Source of the DNA: an uncultured Pelagibacteraceae bacterium
GTDB lineage: Bacteria; Pseudomonadota; Alphaproteobacteria; Pelagibacterales; Pelagibacteraceae
DNA length: 64,000 nt
Direction of reading: 5' to 3'
Assembly (NCBI GenBank): GCA_902593405.1
Contig: CACJIB010000004.1
Span: 1-64,000, forward strand
This document shows positions 1-9,849 of this stretch, in pieces. The notes under the pieces are model-generated. The model was not told the DNA's origin. It saw nothing but the letters and a program-made list of their open reading frames with translations, and did no database searches. The position numbers were made by a program, and so were the translations under genes. Within the stretch, counting starts at the first letter, position 1. Each line of letters starts with the position of its first letter.

Positions 1-2
1 AT

Positions 3-893
3 ATGAAAATATTCGATTGTTTTATGTATTTTGATGAAGAGGTTATTTTAGATCTTAGACTAAATATCCTAAATCCATATATTGATTATTTTATTATAGT
101 TGAGAGCTTGTACACACATAAGGGGGACAAAAGAAATTTAAAATTTGACATAAAAAAATTTGATAAGTTTAAAGAGAAAATTATTTATCTAACTTATGAT
201 GAGATCCCAAGCGGTATAGAAGAAGTATTTGAAGACGACAGTGAAGGTGAAAAATCAAGAAAACTTATATTAAATGCTGCTCATAGAGAAAATGGACAAA
301 GAAATTATATTTCTAAAGGATTGGGAAATGCACAAGATGATGATTTAGTTTTAATTTCTGATGTTGATGAAATTCCTAATTTACAAAATTTAAAACTGAA
401 AGAAATTAAAAATGAAATCATCCTATTCAAACAAGATATGTTTTATTATAAGTTAAATTTAAAAATGCCAGACATGGTATGGTCTGGTACTAAAGGGTGT
501 AAAAAAAGAAATTTTAAAAACCCACAGTGGCTTAGAAATATTAAAGATAGAAAATATCCCATTTACAGATTAGACACATTTTTTTCAGAAAAAAAATATA
601 TTAATTTAAAATTTATAGATAATGGTGGCTGGCATTTTTCTAATATAAAAACGCCAGAAGAAATTCAGCATAAACTAAAATCATATCTTCATCATAGAGA
701 GTTTGATATTAATCCATTATCACTAGAGGAAATAAAAAATATAATAAAAAATAAACAAGCGATTTATGATTTAAAAGTTGACAAAAAAGTGAACAAAATA
801 GGAAATGGAAGTGAATTAGAAGAGTATCCGTTATCAAAGTTACCTCCTTACTTGCAAGAGAATAAAGAAAAATATAAACTGTGGTTAGATTGA
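3..893 (+). CDS. Glycosyltransferase family 17 (beta-1,4-N-acetylglucosaminyltransferase-like)
   Basis: MKIFDCFMYFDEEVILDLRLNIL...FIIVESLYTHKG...LISDVDEIPN pattern typical of GT17. Confidence 0.8.
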   Translation: MKIFDCFMYFDEEVILDLRLNILNPYIDYFIIVESLYTHKGDKRNLKFDIKKFDKFKEKIIYLTYDEIPSGIEEVFEDDSEGEKSRKLILNAAHRENGQRNYISKGLGNAQDDDLVLISDVDEIPNLQNLKLKEIKNEIILFKQDMFYYKLNLKMPDMVWSGTKGCKKRNFKNPQWLRNIKDRKYPIYRLDTFFSEKKYINLKFIDNGGWHFSNIKTPEEIQHKLKSYLHHREFDINPLSLEEIKNIIKNKQAIYDLKVDKKVNKIGNGSELEEYPLSKLPPYLQENKEKYKLWLD

Positions 894-894
894 A

Positions 895-1185
895 ATGAAA
901 AAAGCTTATTGGATCGCGAATTATACTGAAATAAAAGACGACGAACGACTTAAAAAATATGCCGTTAAAGCTAAAGAAGCGGTTGAAAAATATTCTGGAA
1001 AAATAATAGCAAGAAGTGCAAATAATGTAACTTTAGAAGGCAGAGAAATGCTAAGAGTAGCTCTTGCAGAATTCCCAGATATTGAAACAGCAAAAAAATG
1101 TTATAATTCTGAAGAGTATGTTGAGGCTAGAAAACATTTAGAAAATAATGCTACTAGAGAACACATAATTTTTGAGGGAATGTAA
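895..1185 (+). CDS. DUF1330 family protein
   Basis: 96 aa, KAYWIANYTEIKD...YAVKAKEAVEKYSGKIIARS...LEGRE, DUF1330-like (dimeric alpha/beta barrel). Confidence 0.8.
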   Translation: MKKAYWIANYTEIKDDERLKKYAVKAKEAVEKYSGKIIARSANNVTLEGREMLRVALAEFPDIETAKKCYNSEEYVEARKHLENNATREHIIFEGM

Positions 1186-1197
1186 TCTAATAAAGGC

Positions 1198-1833
1198 TTA
1201 ATACTGAATAGGTTCGGGATCTATACTTCTCCATAAATACCAAGTCGCTACAGAACAATAAGGAGAAAACTTTTTGTTTAAATATTTCACGTAACTTTCA
1301 GGTGGAAGATATTTTTTATTAAAATTTTTTGAAATAGCTCTTAACAAACCAATATCTTGGATTGGCCAAATATTAGGACGATTATAAGTAAATAATAAAA
1401 TCATTTCTGCTGACCATCGTCCAATTTGTCTTAATTGAGAAAGATAAATTATGGCATCTTCATCAGACATTTTTGAAATAAGTCTTGGATTAAACTCTTT
1501 ACTTAATATTTTTTGAGCTAAACTTTTTATTCCTTTCACTTTCTGTCTACTTAGACCACAACTTTTGAGCTGGATAGTAGATAACTTGCTTACTGTTTTT
1601 GCGTTAATTTTATTTTTGCATTTTTTCTTAAATTTTAAAAAAACTGAATTAGCAGCAGCAACGCTAATTTGTTGTCCAATTATACTTTTACAGAGAGAGA
1701 AAAAGACATCTTTTCTTGAAGTTAGCACTGTCTCTGATGGGGATTTATATTTTTTAATCAAAAAAGACATGGTTTTATCTTTTTTAGATAAATATTTTTT
1801 TGCTTTATTCCAGTATGATGGAGTTTTACTCAT
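1198..1833 (-). CDS. alkA: DNA-3-methyladenine glycosylase II, HhH-GPD family
   Basis: SIIGQQISVAAANSVF, RQIGRWSAEMILLF HhH, catalytic Asp in WPIQDIGLLRAI. Confidence 0.8.
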   Translation of the reverse strand: MSKTPSYWNKAKKYLSKKDKTMSFLIKKYKSPSETVLTSRKDVFFSLCKSIIGQQISVAAANSVFLKFKKKCKNKINAKTVSKLSTIQLKSCGLSRQKVKGIKSLAQKILSKEFNPRLISKMSDEDAIIYLSQLRQIGRWSAEMILLFTYNRPNIWPIQDIGLLRAISKNFNKKYLPPESYVKYLNKKFSPYCSVATWYLWRSIDPEPIQY

Positions 1834-2707
1834 GTCGTGAAACAGATATCTTTTTTTTCAAATACATCTCTCTTCTAAATATAATAATAGATGAAACTAT
1901 AACTAATAAGGCGCCTAATAAAGTTTTAGAAGTTGGTATTTCATTCCAAATAAAATATCCAAAAATTATTGCAAATACTAATCCAAGATATTTTAAAGGG
2001 GAAACTAAACTTACTTCTGAATATTTATAAGATTGTGATAACCATAAATTAGCAAGACCACCTAATATACCAACCATAGATAGCAAAAATAAATCAATTA
2101 AACTTGGCAAAATCCATCCCTGATAAATAGATAGAAAACTTAAAAGCATTATCGAGAATGAAAAGAAAAAACTAATCAACCAGGCAGGTTCAGTCGATGA
2201 TAATTTTCTTATAGCAATAGCAACGTAAGATAAGCCTAAGCAAAAAATTATTGGATAAATATAATACAAATTTAAAGAGCTAAAACCTGGTTCAGTTATG
2301 AAAATTATACCAACAAATCCAACTAGGACCGCTAACCATCTATAAATACCAACTTTTTCTTTTAATAAAAAAATTGAAAATATTGTTATAAATATTGGTG
2401 CTGCAAAAGATATACTTACAACTGTTGCCAAAGGTAAATTTCTTAATGCTACAAATATAGAAACCAAAGCAATTAATCCTGCTAAACATCTTTTAAAATG
2501 AAGAAATGGTCTCGTTGTTTTGTAAAAATCTAAATATCTATCTTTAGGAATAAGAAATAAAATAGGAATTATTCCACAAAATCCTCTGAAAAATAATACT
2601 TGTCCAACGGGATAATCCTCAGACCACTTAACAATCACATCCATAAGTGAAAATGCACATACCGATATGAACATGTAAAAAAAGCCTAATTGATTTTTTG
2701 ATAGCAT
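1826..2707 (-). CDS. DMT superfamily (EamA) transporter
   Basis: About 10 TM segments, EamA-type repeats (FFRGFCGIIPILF; SISFAAPIFITIFSIFLLKEKVG). Confidence 0.85.
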   Translation of the reverse strand: MLSKNQLGFFYMFISVCAFSLMDVIVKWSEDYPVGQVLFFRGFCGIIPILFLIPKDRYLDFYKTTRPFLHFKRCLAGLIALVSIFVALRNLPLATVVSISFAAPIFITIFSIFLLKEKVGIYRWLAVLVGFVGIIFITEPGFSSLNLYYIYPIIFCLGLSYVAIAIRKLSSTEPAWLISFFFSFSIMLLSFLSIYQGWILPSLIDLFLLSMVGILGGLANLWLSQSYKYSEVSLVSPLKYLGLVFAIIFGYFIWNEIPTSKTLLGALLVIVSSIIIFRREMYLKKKISVSRHE

Positions 2708-2741
2708 ATGATTAACTTTAGATTAATTAAGTTAATTATCA

Positions 2742-3185
2742 ATGGAAATAGCAATTTTAGGATTAGGATGTTTTTGGGGACCAGAAATTAAGTTTAGTAA
2801 ACTTGATGGAGTTATTAAAACAGAAGTAGGTTATTGTGGAGGTCATAATGCTGAAACCAATTACAAAGAAGTATGCACAGGCACAACAAATCATGCAGAA
2901 GTAGTAAAATTAGATTTTGATCCTAAAGTAATATCTTACGAGAAAATTCTTGAATATTTTTTTGAAATTCATGATCCAACAACTTTAAATTCTCAAGGAC
3001 CAGATTTTGGAACCCAATATAGAAGTGAAATATTTTATTTAAATGATCAGCAAAAAATTACTGCTGAAAAAATGATAGAAAAAGAAAACGCCAAATTATC
3101 AGGAAAAGTAGTAACAAAAACTTCTTTAGTTAAAAATTATTGCCCAGCTGAAGAGTATCATCAAAGATATTTGGAAAAAAGATAA
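2742..3185 (+). CDS. msrA: Peptide-methionine (S)-S-oxide reductase
   Basis: GLGCFWGPEIKFSKLDGV..EVGYCGG, HDPTTLNSQGPDFGTQYRSEIFY. Confidence 0.93.
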   Translation: MEIAILGLGCFWGPEIKFSKLDGVIKTEVGYCGGHNAETNYKEVCTGTTNHAEVVKLDFDPKVISYEKILEYFFEIHDPTTLNSQGPDFGTQYRSEIFYLNDQQKITAEKMIEKENAKLSGKVVTKTSLVKNYCPAEEYHQRYLEKR

Positions 3186-3186
3186 A

Positions 3187-3999
3187 ATGTCTCTAGTCGA
3201 TACAAGTTGGTTAGAAAATAATATTGATAAAGTAAAAATTATTGATTGCTCATGGCATATGCCTCAAACTCAAAGAAATGGTTTTGAGGAATATACAGAG
3301 GAGCATATTCCAAATGCTATTTTTTTTGATTTAGATAAAAATTCTAAATTAGATACTGATTTACCACATATGCTTACCGATACTAAATCTTGGGGGAAAA
3401 TAATGAGCAATATGGGTATAGAAAATAATGATCGAATAGTAGTTTACGATAACTCCGATGTTATTAGTTCTTGTAGATGTTGGTACAATTTAATTTATTA
3501 TGGACATGACCCTAAACTAGTTCATGTTCTAGATGGTGGATTAAAAAAATGGAAAAAAGAAAATAAACCTACAGATAACAAAAAAGTAACTACTCAGACT
3601 TCAAAGTATATATGTAAAGAAAATATAGAACTAGTTAAAAGTAAAAAACAAATTGATGAAAATATTAATTCACAAGAATTTAATGTTGTTGATGCAAGAA
3701 GTAGAGAAAGATTTGAAGGCAAAGTTGCTGAACCAAGGAAAGGTCTTAGAAGTGGCTCAATAAAAAATTCTTATTGCCTACCCTTTTCTGAATTAGTAAA
3801 CGAAGACCATACTTTCGTTAGTAAAGATAAAATAATGGAAAAATTTAAGTCCTTTAAATTTGACCATGATAAAAATCTAGTGTTTTCATGTGGTTCTGGA
3901 GTGACTGCAAGTGTATTGGCACTAGCTTATTCTTTAATAAATGCTAAATATATGCCGACAATTTACGATGGCTCTTGGGCTGAATACGGAAAAAATTAA
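3187..3999 (+). CDS. sseA: Sulfurtransferase (3-mercaptopyruvate sulfurtransferase / rhodanese, two domains)
   Basis: VLDGGLKKWKKE; active-site loop SCGSGVTA typical of MST. Confidence 0.85.
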   Translation: MSLVDTSWLENNIDKVKIIDCSWHMPQTQRNGFEEYTEEHIPNAIFFDLDKNSKLDTDLPHMLTDTKSWGKIMSNMGIENNDRIVVYDNSDVISSCRCWYNLIYYGHDPKLVHVLDGGLKKWKKENKPTDNKKVTTQTSKYICKENIELVKSKKQIDENINSQEFNVVDARSRERFEGKVAEPRKGLRSGSIKNSYCLPFSELVNEDHTFVSKDKIMEKFKSFKFDHDKNLVFSCGSGVTASVLALAYSLINAKYMPTIYDGSWAEYGKN

Positions 4000-4002
4000 C
4001 TT

Positions 4003-4998
4003 ATGAAAACATCTACAAAAATAACAAGTATAGTAATCATATTTTTCTTAATAATTGCAACAGTGATCATTGGAAGAACAATGATAGGAAATCATTTCAA
4101 GAAAAAATTTAGTAAAAGACCGCCTCCTGGAATAATAATAACCACTACTCAAGAGAGAGTTTTTGAAAATGTTGTAAGTACCTATGGGACTGCAACTCCA
4201 ATTCAAACACAATCATTTAAAATTGAAAAATATGAAATATTAAAACCTATAAAATTTAATCAAAAAGTTAAAAAGGGTGATGTAATTGCTGAGCTTAAAA
4301 ATCGAAAAGTTATTGCTCAATTTGATGGTGTTATTGGAAAAAGAGAATTTTCGGAAGATATAGAGGTTTCAAAATCCTCAATATTAATTAATCTTGAAGA
4401 TACTAGCTCAATATATTGTGATGTAGATATACCTGAAATTTTTGTACCATTTATTGAGGTTGGTCTGCCAGTTGATATTAAATTTTCTGGATATAAAAAT
4501 AAAATTTATAAAGGTGAAGTAGACTCTTTTGCTAGCAGGATAAGTGAGGATACAAGAGCTTTAGCAACAAGAATTAAGATGGACAACTCATCAGGTGAAA
4601 TTTTACCTGGCTCATTTTTAGAAATATCAATTAAATATGATGTGAGAAATGGCTTAAGTGCTCCTGACACTAGTACAATTGTCGAGGGTGAAAATGTTTT
4701 TATTTATAAAGTAGATGAAAAAAATAAAGTAATAAAAACAAAGGTAACCATTGGTGATAGATATTTGGGATTTGTAGAAATATTAGATGGATTAAATAAT
4801 GGAGATAAAATTGTTGCAGAAGGAACAAAAAAAGTAAGACCAAATTTAACAATCAGACCTATAGAGAAAGGTGCTAAAAAAAAACAAGGAAATTCTAGCT
4901 GGGGTAAAAAAGATAAATCAAAAAAAGCTGAAGAAAAAAAAGGTAAATTTGATTGGTTGAAAAATATTTTTAAAAAATCAGATAAAGAGAAAAAATAA
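4003..4998 (+). CDS. RND efflux periplasmic adaptor (membrane fusion protein), hairpin-less
   Basis: N-terminal TM anchor; lipoyl halves QKVKKGDVIAEL / IAQFDGVIGKREF; beta-barrel; directly upstream of RND permease. Confidence 0.85.
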   Translation: MKTSTKITSIVIIFFLIIATVIIGRTMIGNHFKKKFSKRPPPGIIITTTQERVFENVVSTYGTATPIQTQSFKIEKYEILKPIKFNQKVKKGDVIAELKNRKVIAQFDGVIGKREFSEDIEVSKSSILINLEDTSSIYCDVDIPEIFVPFIEVGLPVDIKFSGYKNKIYKGEVDSFASRISEDTRALATRIKMDNSSGEILPGSFLEISIKYDVRNGLSAPDTSTIVEGENVFIYKVDEKNKVIKTKVTIGDRYLGFVEILDGLNNGDKIVAEGTKKVRPNLTIRPIEKGAKKKQGNSSWGKKDKSKKAEEKKGKFDWLKNIFKKSDKEKK

Positions 4999-5002
4999 TT
5001 AA

Positions 5003-8000
5003 ATGTATATAACTGAAGTTAGCATTAAACGACCTGTTGTTGCTTGGGTTATGTCTTTGATATTGATAATTTTTGGTATTTTTGTCTTTTTAGAATTGCC
5101 AGTACGAGAACTTCCAGATGGTATACAGCCCCCAGTAGTTCAAGTTCAAACCGATTATAAATCTGCCTCAGCTGAAATTGTTGATGAGGAAATAACTCAA
5201 AAATTAGAGGATGTAATTGGTGGAGCTGAGGGTATCAAAAATATTGACTCAAGTTCTCTCAATGGAAGAAGTAGGATTAATATTCAATTCAACACAGACA
5301 TTGATTTAGATGATGCAGCTAACGATATTAGGGAAAGAGTTGCAAGAGTTGTAGATAATTTACCAAGTGAGTCAAACCCTCCACAAATTTTAAAACAGGC
5401 AGCAGGTTTTACAACTACAATGTGGGTAGCATTATCATCCCCAACCTGGAATGATCTAGATCTTGGTGATTATGCTGAAAGGTATCTAATAGATGCATTT
5501 TCAAGCGTACCAAACGTAGGTCGAATTTTAGTTGGTGGATTAAGAGAGCTTAGTGTTAGAGTTTGGATAGATCCAATAAAATTAGCTGCGAACAATCTTA
5601 CAATTCAAGAAGTTGAAAGAGCTCTTAGAAATGAGAATATAAATCTTCCAGCTGGAACCTTAGAAGCTAATAACAAAGACTTAACTTTAAACATTGATAA
5701 ATCCTATTCTAATATTGATACTATTAAACAATTGCCACTTAAGAAAAATAAAGAAAAAGTTATTATTTTATCTGATGTGGCTAATATAGAGTTTGGACCT
5801 GTTTCAGAAAAAACTTTATTTAAAGCACAAAGAAAAAATGCGGTAAATTTAAAAACTGTTGGTATTGGTATTTACGCTAAAAGTGGCGCATCAACGGTAG
5901 AGCTTTCTAAACAAATAAAAATTAAAATCAAAGAACTTAACAAATCCTTACCTGACGGATTAAAGTTAGAAATAGCATTTAACAGAGCAACCTACATTGG
6001 TGCTGCAATTGAAGAAGTGTATAAAAGTTTAGTAATTGCATTTGTATTAGTTGTTTTAATTATTTATCTTTTTTTAGGTAACCTTAAAGCTGTAATAGTT
6101 CCTGCGGTTGCTTTACCAGTTAGTCTTATTGGATCATTTCTCGGTTTATATATATTTGATCTATCTATTAATATTTTTGTATTACTAAGTTTTATTCTAG
6201 CAATTGGTATAATCACTGATGACTCTGTGATCATGACTGATGCGATCTATACAAGAATTGAAAACGGAGAAACACCATTAGTTGCTGCTTATAAAGGTTC
6301 TAAACAAATTACATTTGCAATTATTGCAACGACTTTAATTCTTATAGCAGTATTTTTACCTTTAATTTTTATTAAAGGAATATCAGGAACTTTGTTTAAA
6401 GAAACAGCAATAGCCTTATCTTTTTCAATTGTTGTATCTTCTTTTGTAGCATTAACATTATCTCCAATGCTAGGAAGTAAATTTTTAAACAAAAAAGAAA
6501 AAATTAATTTCTTTGTAAAAAAATTCAATAATGGATTCAAATCTTTCACAGGATTTTATGTAAACTCACTTAAATATTGGGTGAATAAACAAAAAACTAT
6601 TTCAATATTTATAATTTTAATTATTACTGCCTCAGCTTATTTGTTTAGCTTTTCCAAAAAAGAATTAATACCAATTGAAGATAGGGGTGCTTATTTAATT
6701 ATTGGATCAACTGATGAAGGAAGTTCATTTGAATATACACAAGAAAAAGCGCAGATAATTGAAGGAAGAATATTAAGATTATTGCAGGCAGAAGACAGTC
6801 CGTATGCAAGACTAATAATGAGAGTTCCTGGTTTTGGAAGATCTGCAACGTCTTATAACAGTTTTATAATTATTGCTTTACTTGATGAGTGGAAAAATAG
6901 AGAAAAAGGTAGTCAACAAATACTAAGAGAGGCTATCGGACAAGTGGTTTCTGTACCTGAAACTTTTGCTTTTCCAATTTCTCCACAATCAATAAGAGTA
7001 TCTAGTTATAATAAGCCTGTTCAAATGGTTATATATGGATCTAGCTATGAAGAATTAGAAGAAATTCAAAATAGTGTCTTAAGAGAATTAAGAAAAAATA
7101 GAAATATGTCCAGAATTGAAAGTGATTATACAAAAAATAAACCTGAGGTTAAATTAATCACAAATAAAAACAGAGCAAATGATTTGGGAGTTTCTACTGA
7201 AAATATAGGTAGAACTTTAGAAACTCTTTATGGGGGAAAAAGAGTAACAAATTTCAGTAAAGAGGGAAGAGAATACCCAATTATTTTGCAACAATATTTG
7301 GCTGACAGAAGAGATAAAGATGGGTTATCAAAAATTTATGTTAGATCTGAAACCACCGGTAAACTTGTATCTGTTGCAAGTTTAGTTGAATTTAAAGAAA
7401 AAGGTACTGCTGAAGCACTTCCAAGGTATAATCGTCAAAGAGCTGTTACAATTTCTGCTGCCCTTGCTGAAGATTATACTCTAACAGAGGCAATTAAATA
7501 CCTAGAAGATGTCATGATTAGAGTTGCTCCTCAAAATCAAATCACTTGGAAAGGAAAATCTGAAGAGTTAAAAGAAACAACAAATGAAATATACTTAATT
7601 TTTGCCCTTGCTTTGTTAACTGCTTATTTGGTTATGGCAGCAACATTTAACTCATTTGTTCATCCATTTATTATTATTTTAACAGTTCCATTAGCTGTCT
7701 TTGGTGGCTTAGTATTTATTTTATTTTTAAACAGTTCAGTAAATATTTTCTCTCAAATTGCTTTAATAATACTCATCGGTATATCTACAAAGAATAGTAT
7801 TTTGATTGTAGACTATACAAACCAGATCAGAACTACTGGTGTTAAAATTCAGGACGCTATAATTAAAGCTTGCCAATTAAGAATTCGACCAATCATAATG
7901 ACTTCCTTAAGTACAATGATAGCAATGCTTCCATTAGTTATTGGAAATATTGGCCCAGGCGCAGGTGAAGGCTCTAGATTAGCTGTGGGTTCTACAATTT

Positions 8001-8125
8001 TAGGAGGAATGATTATTTCAACTTTCTTTACTTTATATGTTACTCCGACAATGTATTTAGCTCTTGCAAAAAATACTAAGCGTATTGATGCAGTTGATAT
8101 TGAATTAAACAAACAGCTAAATTAA
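5003..8125 (+). CDS. RND (AcrB/HAE1-like) efflux permease
   Basis: 1040 aa, proton-relay motifs AIGIITDDSVIMTDA and IGISTKNSILIVDY. Confidence 0.95.
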   Translation: MYITEVSIKRPVVAWVMSLILIIFGIFVFLELPVRELPDGIQPPVVQVQTDYKSASAEIVDEEITQKLEDVIGGAEGIKNIDSSSLNGRSRINIQFNTDIDLDDAANDIRERVARVVDNLPSESNPPQILKQAAGFTTTMWVALSSPTWNDLDLGDYAERYLIDAFSSVPNVGRILVGGLRELSVRVWIDPIKLAANNLTIQEVERALRNENINLPAGTLEANNKDLTLNIDKSYSNIDTIKQLPLKKNKEKVIILSDVANIEFGPVSEKTLFKAQRKNAVNLKTVGIGIYAKSGASTVELSKQIKIKIKELNKSLPDGLKLEIAFNRATYIGAAIEEVYKSLVIAFVLVVLIIYLFLGNLKAVIVPAVALPVSLIGSFLGLYIFDLSINIFVLLSFILAIGIITDDSVIMTDAIYTRIENGETPLVAAYKGSKQITFAIIATTLILIAVFLPLIFIKGISGTLFKETAIALSFSIVVSSFVALTLSPMLGSKFLNKKEKINFFVKKFNNGFKSFTGFYVNSLKYWVNKQKTISIFIILIITASAYLFSFSKKELIPIEDRGAYLIIGSTDEGSSFEYTQEKAQIIEGRILRLLQAEDSPYARLIMRVPGFGRSATSYNSFIIIALLDEWKNREKGSQQILREAIGQVVSVPETFAFPISPQSIRVSSYNKPVQMVIYGSSYEELEEIQNSVLRELRKNRNMSRIESDYTKNKPEVKLITNKNRANDLGVSTENIGRTLETLYGGKRVTNFSKEGREYPIILQQYLADRRDKDGLSKIYVRSETTGKLVSVASLVEFKEKGTAEALPRYNRQRAVTISAALAEDYTLTEAIKYLEDVMIRVAPQNQITWKGKSEELKETTNEIYLIFALALLTAYLVMAATFNSFVHPFIIILTVPLAVFGGLVFILFLNSSVNIFSQIALIILIGISTKNSILIVDYTNQIRTTGVKIQDAIIKACQLRIRPIIMTSLSTMIAMLPLVIGNIGPGAGEGSRLAVGSTILGGMIISTFFTLYVTPTMYLALAKNTKRIDAVDIELNKQLN

Positions 8126-8721
8126 AAAATAATATATTTTGACGTTGATAAAGAATTTTTACATTCTGATAATTGTTGTTTATAAATATTTGATTGTCTT
8201 TCCACTCTTTTAGCTAAATTAATTACTTTTTTGTTTTTTTTATAATTCTTATAATTTCTCCAACCTTCGTGATAAGCAACATATTGATTGAATGCGTCGC
8301 TTTTTGAGATTTTTAAAATTTTTTCGGTTTTATTTGTATACCACCCTATAAAGTCAACACTGTCTTTAAATCTTGATCTTACTGCATACTTATTCCCAGT
8401 TTCATTTTTGTATTGTTTCCAGGTACCTTTTACTGCTTGAGAATAACCAAAAGAACTTGATGGTCTTTTATAGGGAATAACTTTAAAAAGTTTTTGTCTT
8501 GGTGGCTTTGCTAACCAATCAAAACTCGACTCCATCTTAATTATTGCAAGCTGTAAGTGAACTGGTGTACCCCATTTTCTTTCTGACTTTTTTGCGTGTT
8601 TATACCAAAAATATTTCTCTTTAAATATTGAACAACTACTTGCAGTATTTTTTGGAACTGATGAACAAGCTGAAATAAATAATATTATTACAAATAAAAA
8701 ATTAAGTTTTTGAATTTTCAT
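8122..8721 (-). CDS. SLT/lysozyme-like transglycosylase lipoprotein
   Basis: Lipobox FISACSS; AIIKMESSFDW ... SSSFGYSQAVKGTW. Confidence 0.75.
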   Translation of the reverse strand: MKIQKLNFLFVIILFISACSSVPKNTASSCSIFKEKYFWYKHAKKSERKWGTPVHLQLAIIKMESSFDWLAKPPRQKLFKVIPYKRPSSSFGYSQAVKGTWKQYKNETGNKYAVRSRFKDSVDFIGWYTNKTEKILKISKSDAFNQYVAYHEGWRNYKNYKKNKKVINLAKRVERQSNIYKQQLSECKNSLSTSKYIIF

Positions 8722-9097
8722 TTTTTTTAAAAAAGTAAAATAAGATTAATATAATTAATACACCTAATAAATTTCCAAATAAATCTGAAAATTCAAAACT
8801 TCTCTCAGGTATAAAATAATGTGCTACCTCTAGTGCTAAAGATAAAAAAATTAAATAAATACTTATATAAATAAATTGGTTCGATATATCAAAAGTTAAT
8901 AATCCAAGAGTTGAAATAATTAAGAATGCATAAAAATGATTGGTTGAAATTAAAAAATCTATAGTAATTTGTGGCTGTGAATTTAAATCATTATATAAAA
9001 ACCACCCTAAAACACTACCAGGGAATAAATATAAAAAAATTAAAATCAAATTAGATAAATAAAAAATAAACTTATTTTTTGAAAAAAAATTAATCAT
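8702..9097 (-). CDS. VanZ-like membrane protein
   Basis: 131 aa, four TM; SLALEVAHYFIPERSFEFSDLFGNLLGVLI. Confidence 0.75.
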   Translation of the reverse strand: MINFFSKNKFIFYLSNLILIFLYLFPGSVLGWFLYNDLNSQPQITIDFLISTNHFYAFLIISTLGLLTFDISNQFIYISIYLIFLSLALEVAHYFIPERSFEFSDLFGNLLGVLIILILFYFFKKNENSKT

Positions 9098-9141
9098 TAA
9101 AATATAGTTTTATTTATCAAATTGTTCTAAAAGATAAACAA

Positions 9142-9849
9142 ATGAGTTATTTAATTTTAGTAAGACATGGCCAAAGTGTATGGAATTTAGAAAAAAAATT
9201 TACTGGATGGGTAGATGTAGATTTAACAGAAAATGGAAAATCAGAAGCAAAAAAAGCAGGCCAGCTAATAAAACAAGAGAATATTGAAATTAATCTTTAT
9301 TATTCATCTTTCCAATTAAGAGCAAAAAATACATTAAAAATAATACAAGATGAATTGAAAGACTATAAAGAAGTAAAAAATGCATGGGAATTAAACGAGA
9401 GACATTATGGTGCTCTCACAGGATTAAATAAAGATGAAATGAAAGTAAAACTAGGAGAAGAAAAAGTTCATCAATTTAGACGTTCTTGGGATCTAAGGCC
9501 CGATCCTCTAGATAAAAAAAATCCATATCATCCCCTAAATATTGATACTTACAAAGAAATTCCTTTAGAAAAAATTCCTGACACCGAGTCACTAAAAGAT
9601 ACATATGAAAGAGTAATGAAATTTTATAACAAAGATATAGAAAGACAAAAAAGCGAAAATATTCTCATTTCTGCTCATGGAAACTCTATAAGAGCGCTTT
9701 GTAAATATTTGTTTAATTTAGATGACAATGAAATTTCTAAACTTGAAATACCTACAGGAAACCCACTTTTGATTGAATTAAAAAACAACAAAATTTCTAA
9801 TTGCAAATATCTTGATCAAGAGAGAGCTAAAGATCTTTTAGTTTTTTAA
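9142..9849 (+). CDS. gpmA: 2,3-bisphosphoglycerate-dependent phosphoglycerate mutase
   Basis: LVRHGQSVWNLEKKFTGWVDVDLTENG; ERHYGALTGLNK. Confidence 0.95.
   Translation: MSYLILVRHGQSVWNLEKKFTGWVDVDLTENGKSEAKKAGQLIKQENIEINLYYSSFQLRAKNTLKIIQDELKDYKEVKNAWELNERHYGALTGLNKDEMKVKLGEEKVHQFRRSWDLRPDPLDKKNPYHPLNIDTYKEIPLEKIPDTESLKDTYERVMKFYNKDIERQKSENILISAHGNSIRALCKYLFNLDDNEISKLEIPTGNPLLIELKNNKISNCKYLDQERAKDLLVF

Noticed and set aside
1565-2030. Plus-strand ORFs antisense to alkA and the DMT transporter
   Set aside because: Shadow ORFs fully inside well-recognised genes; no domain-like sequence.
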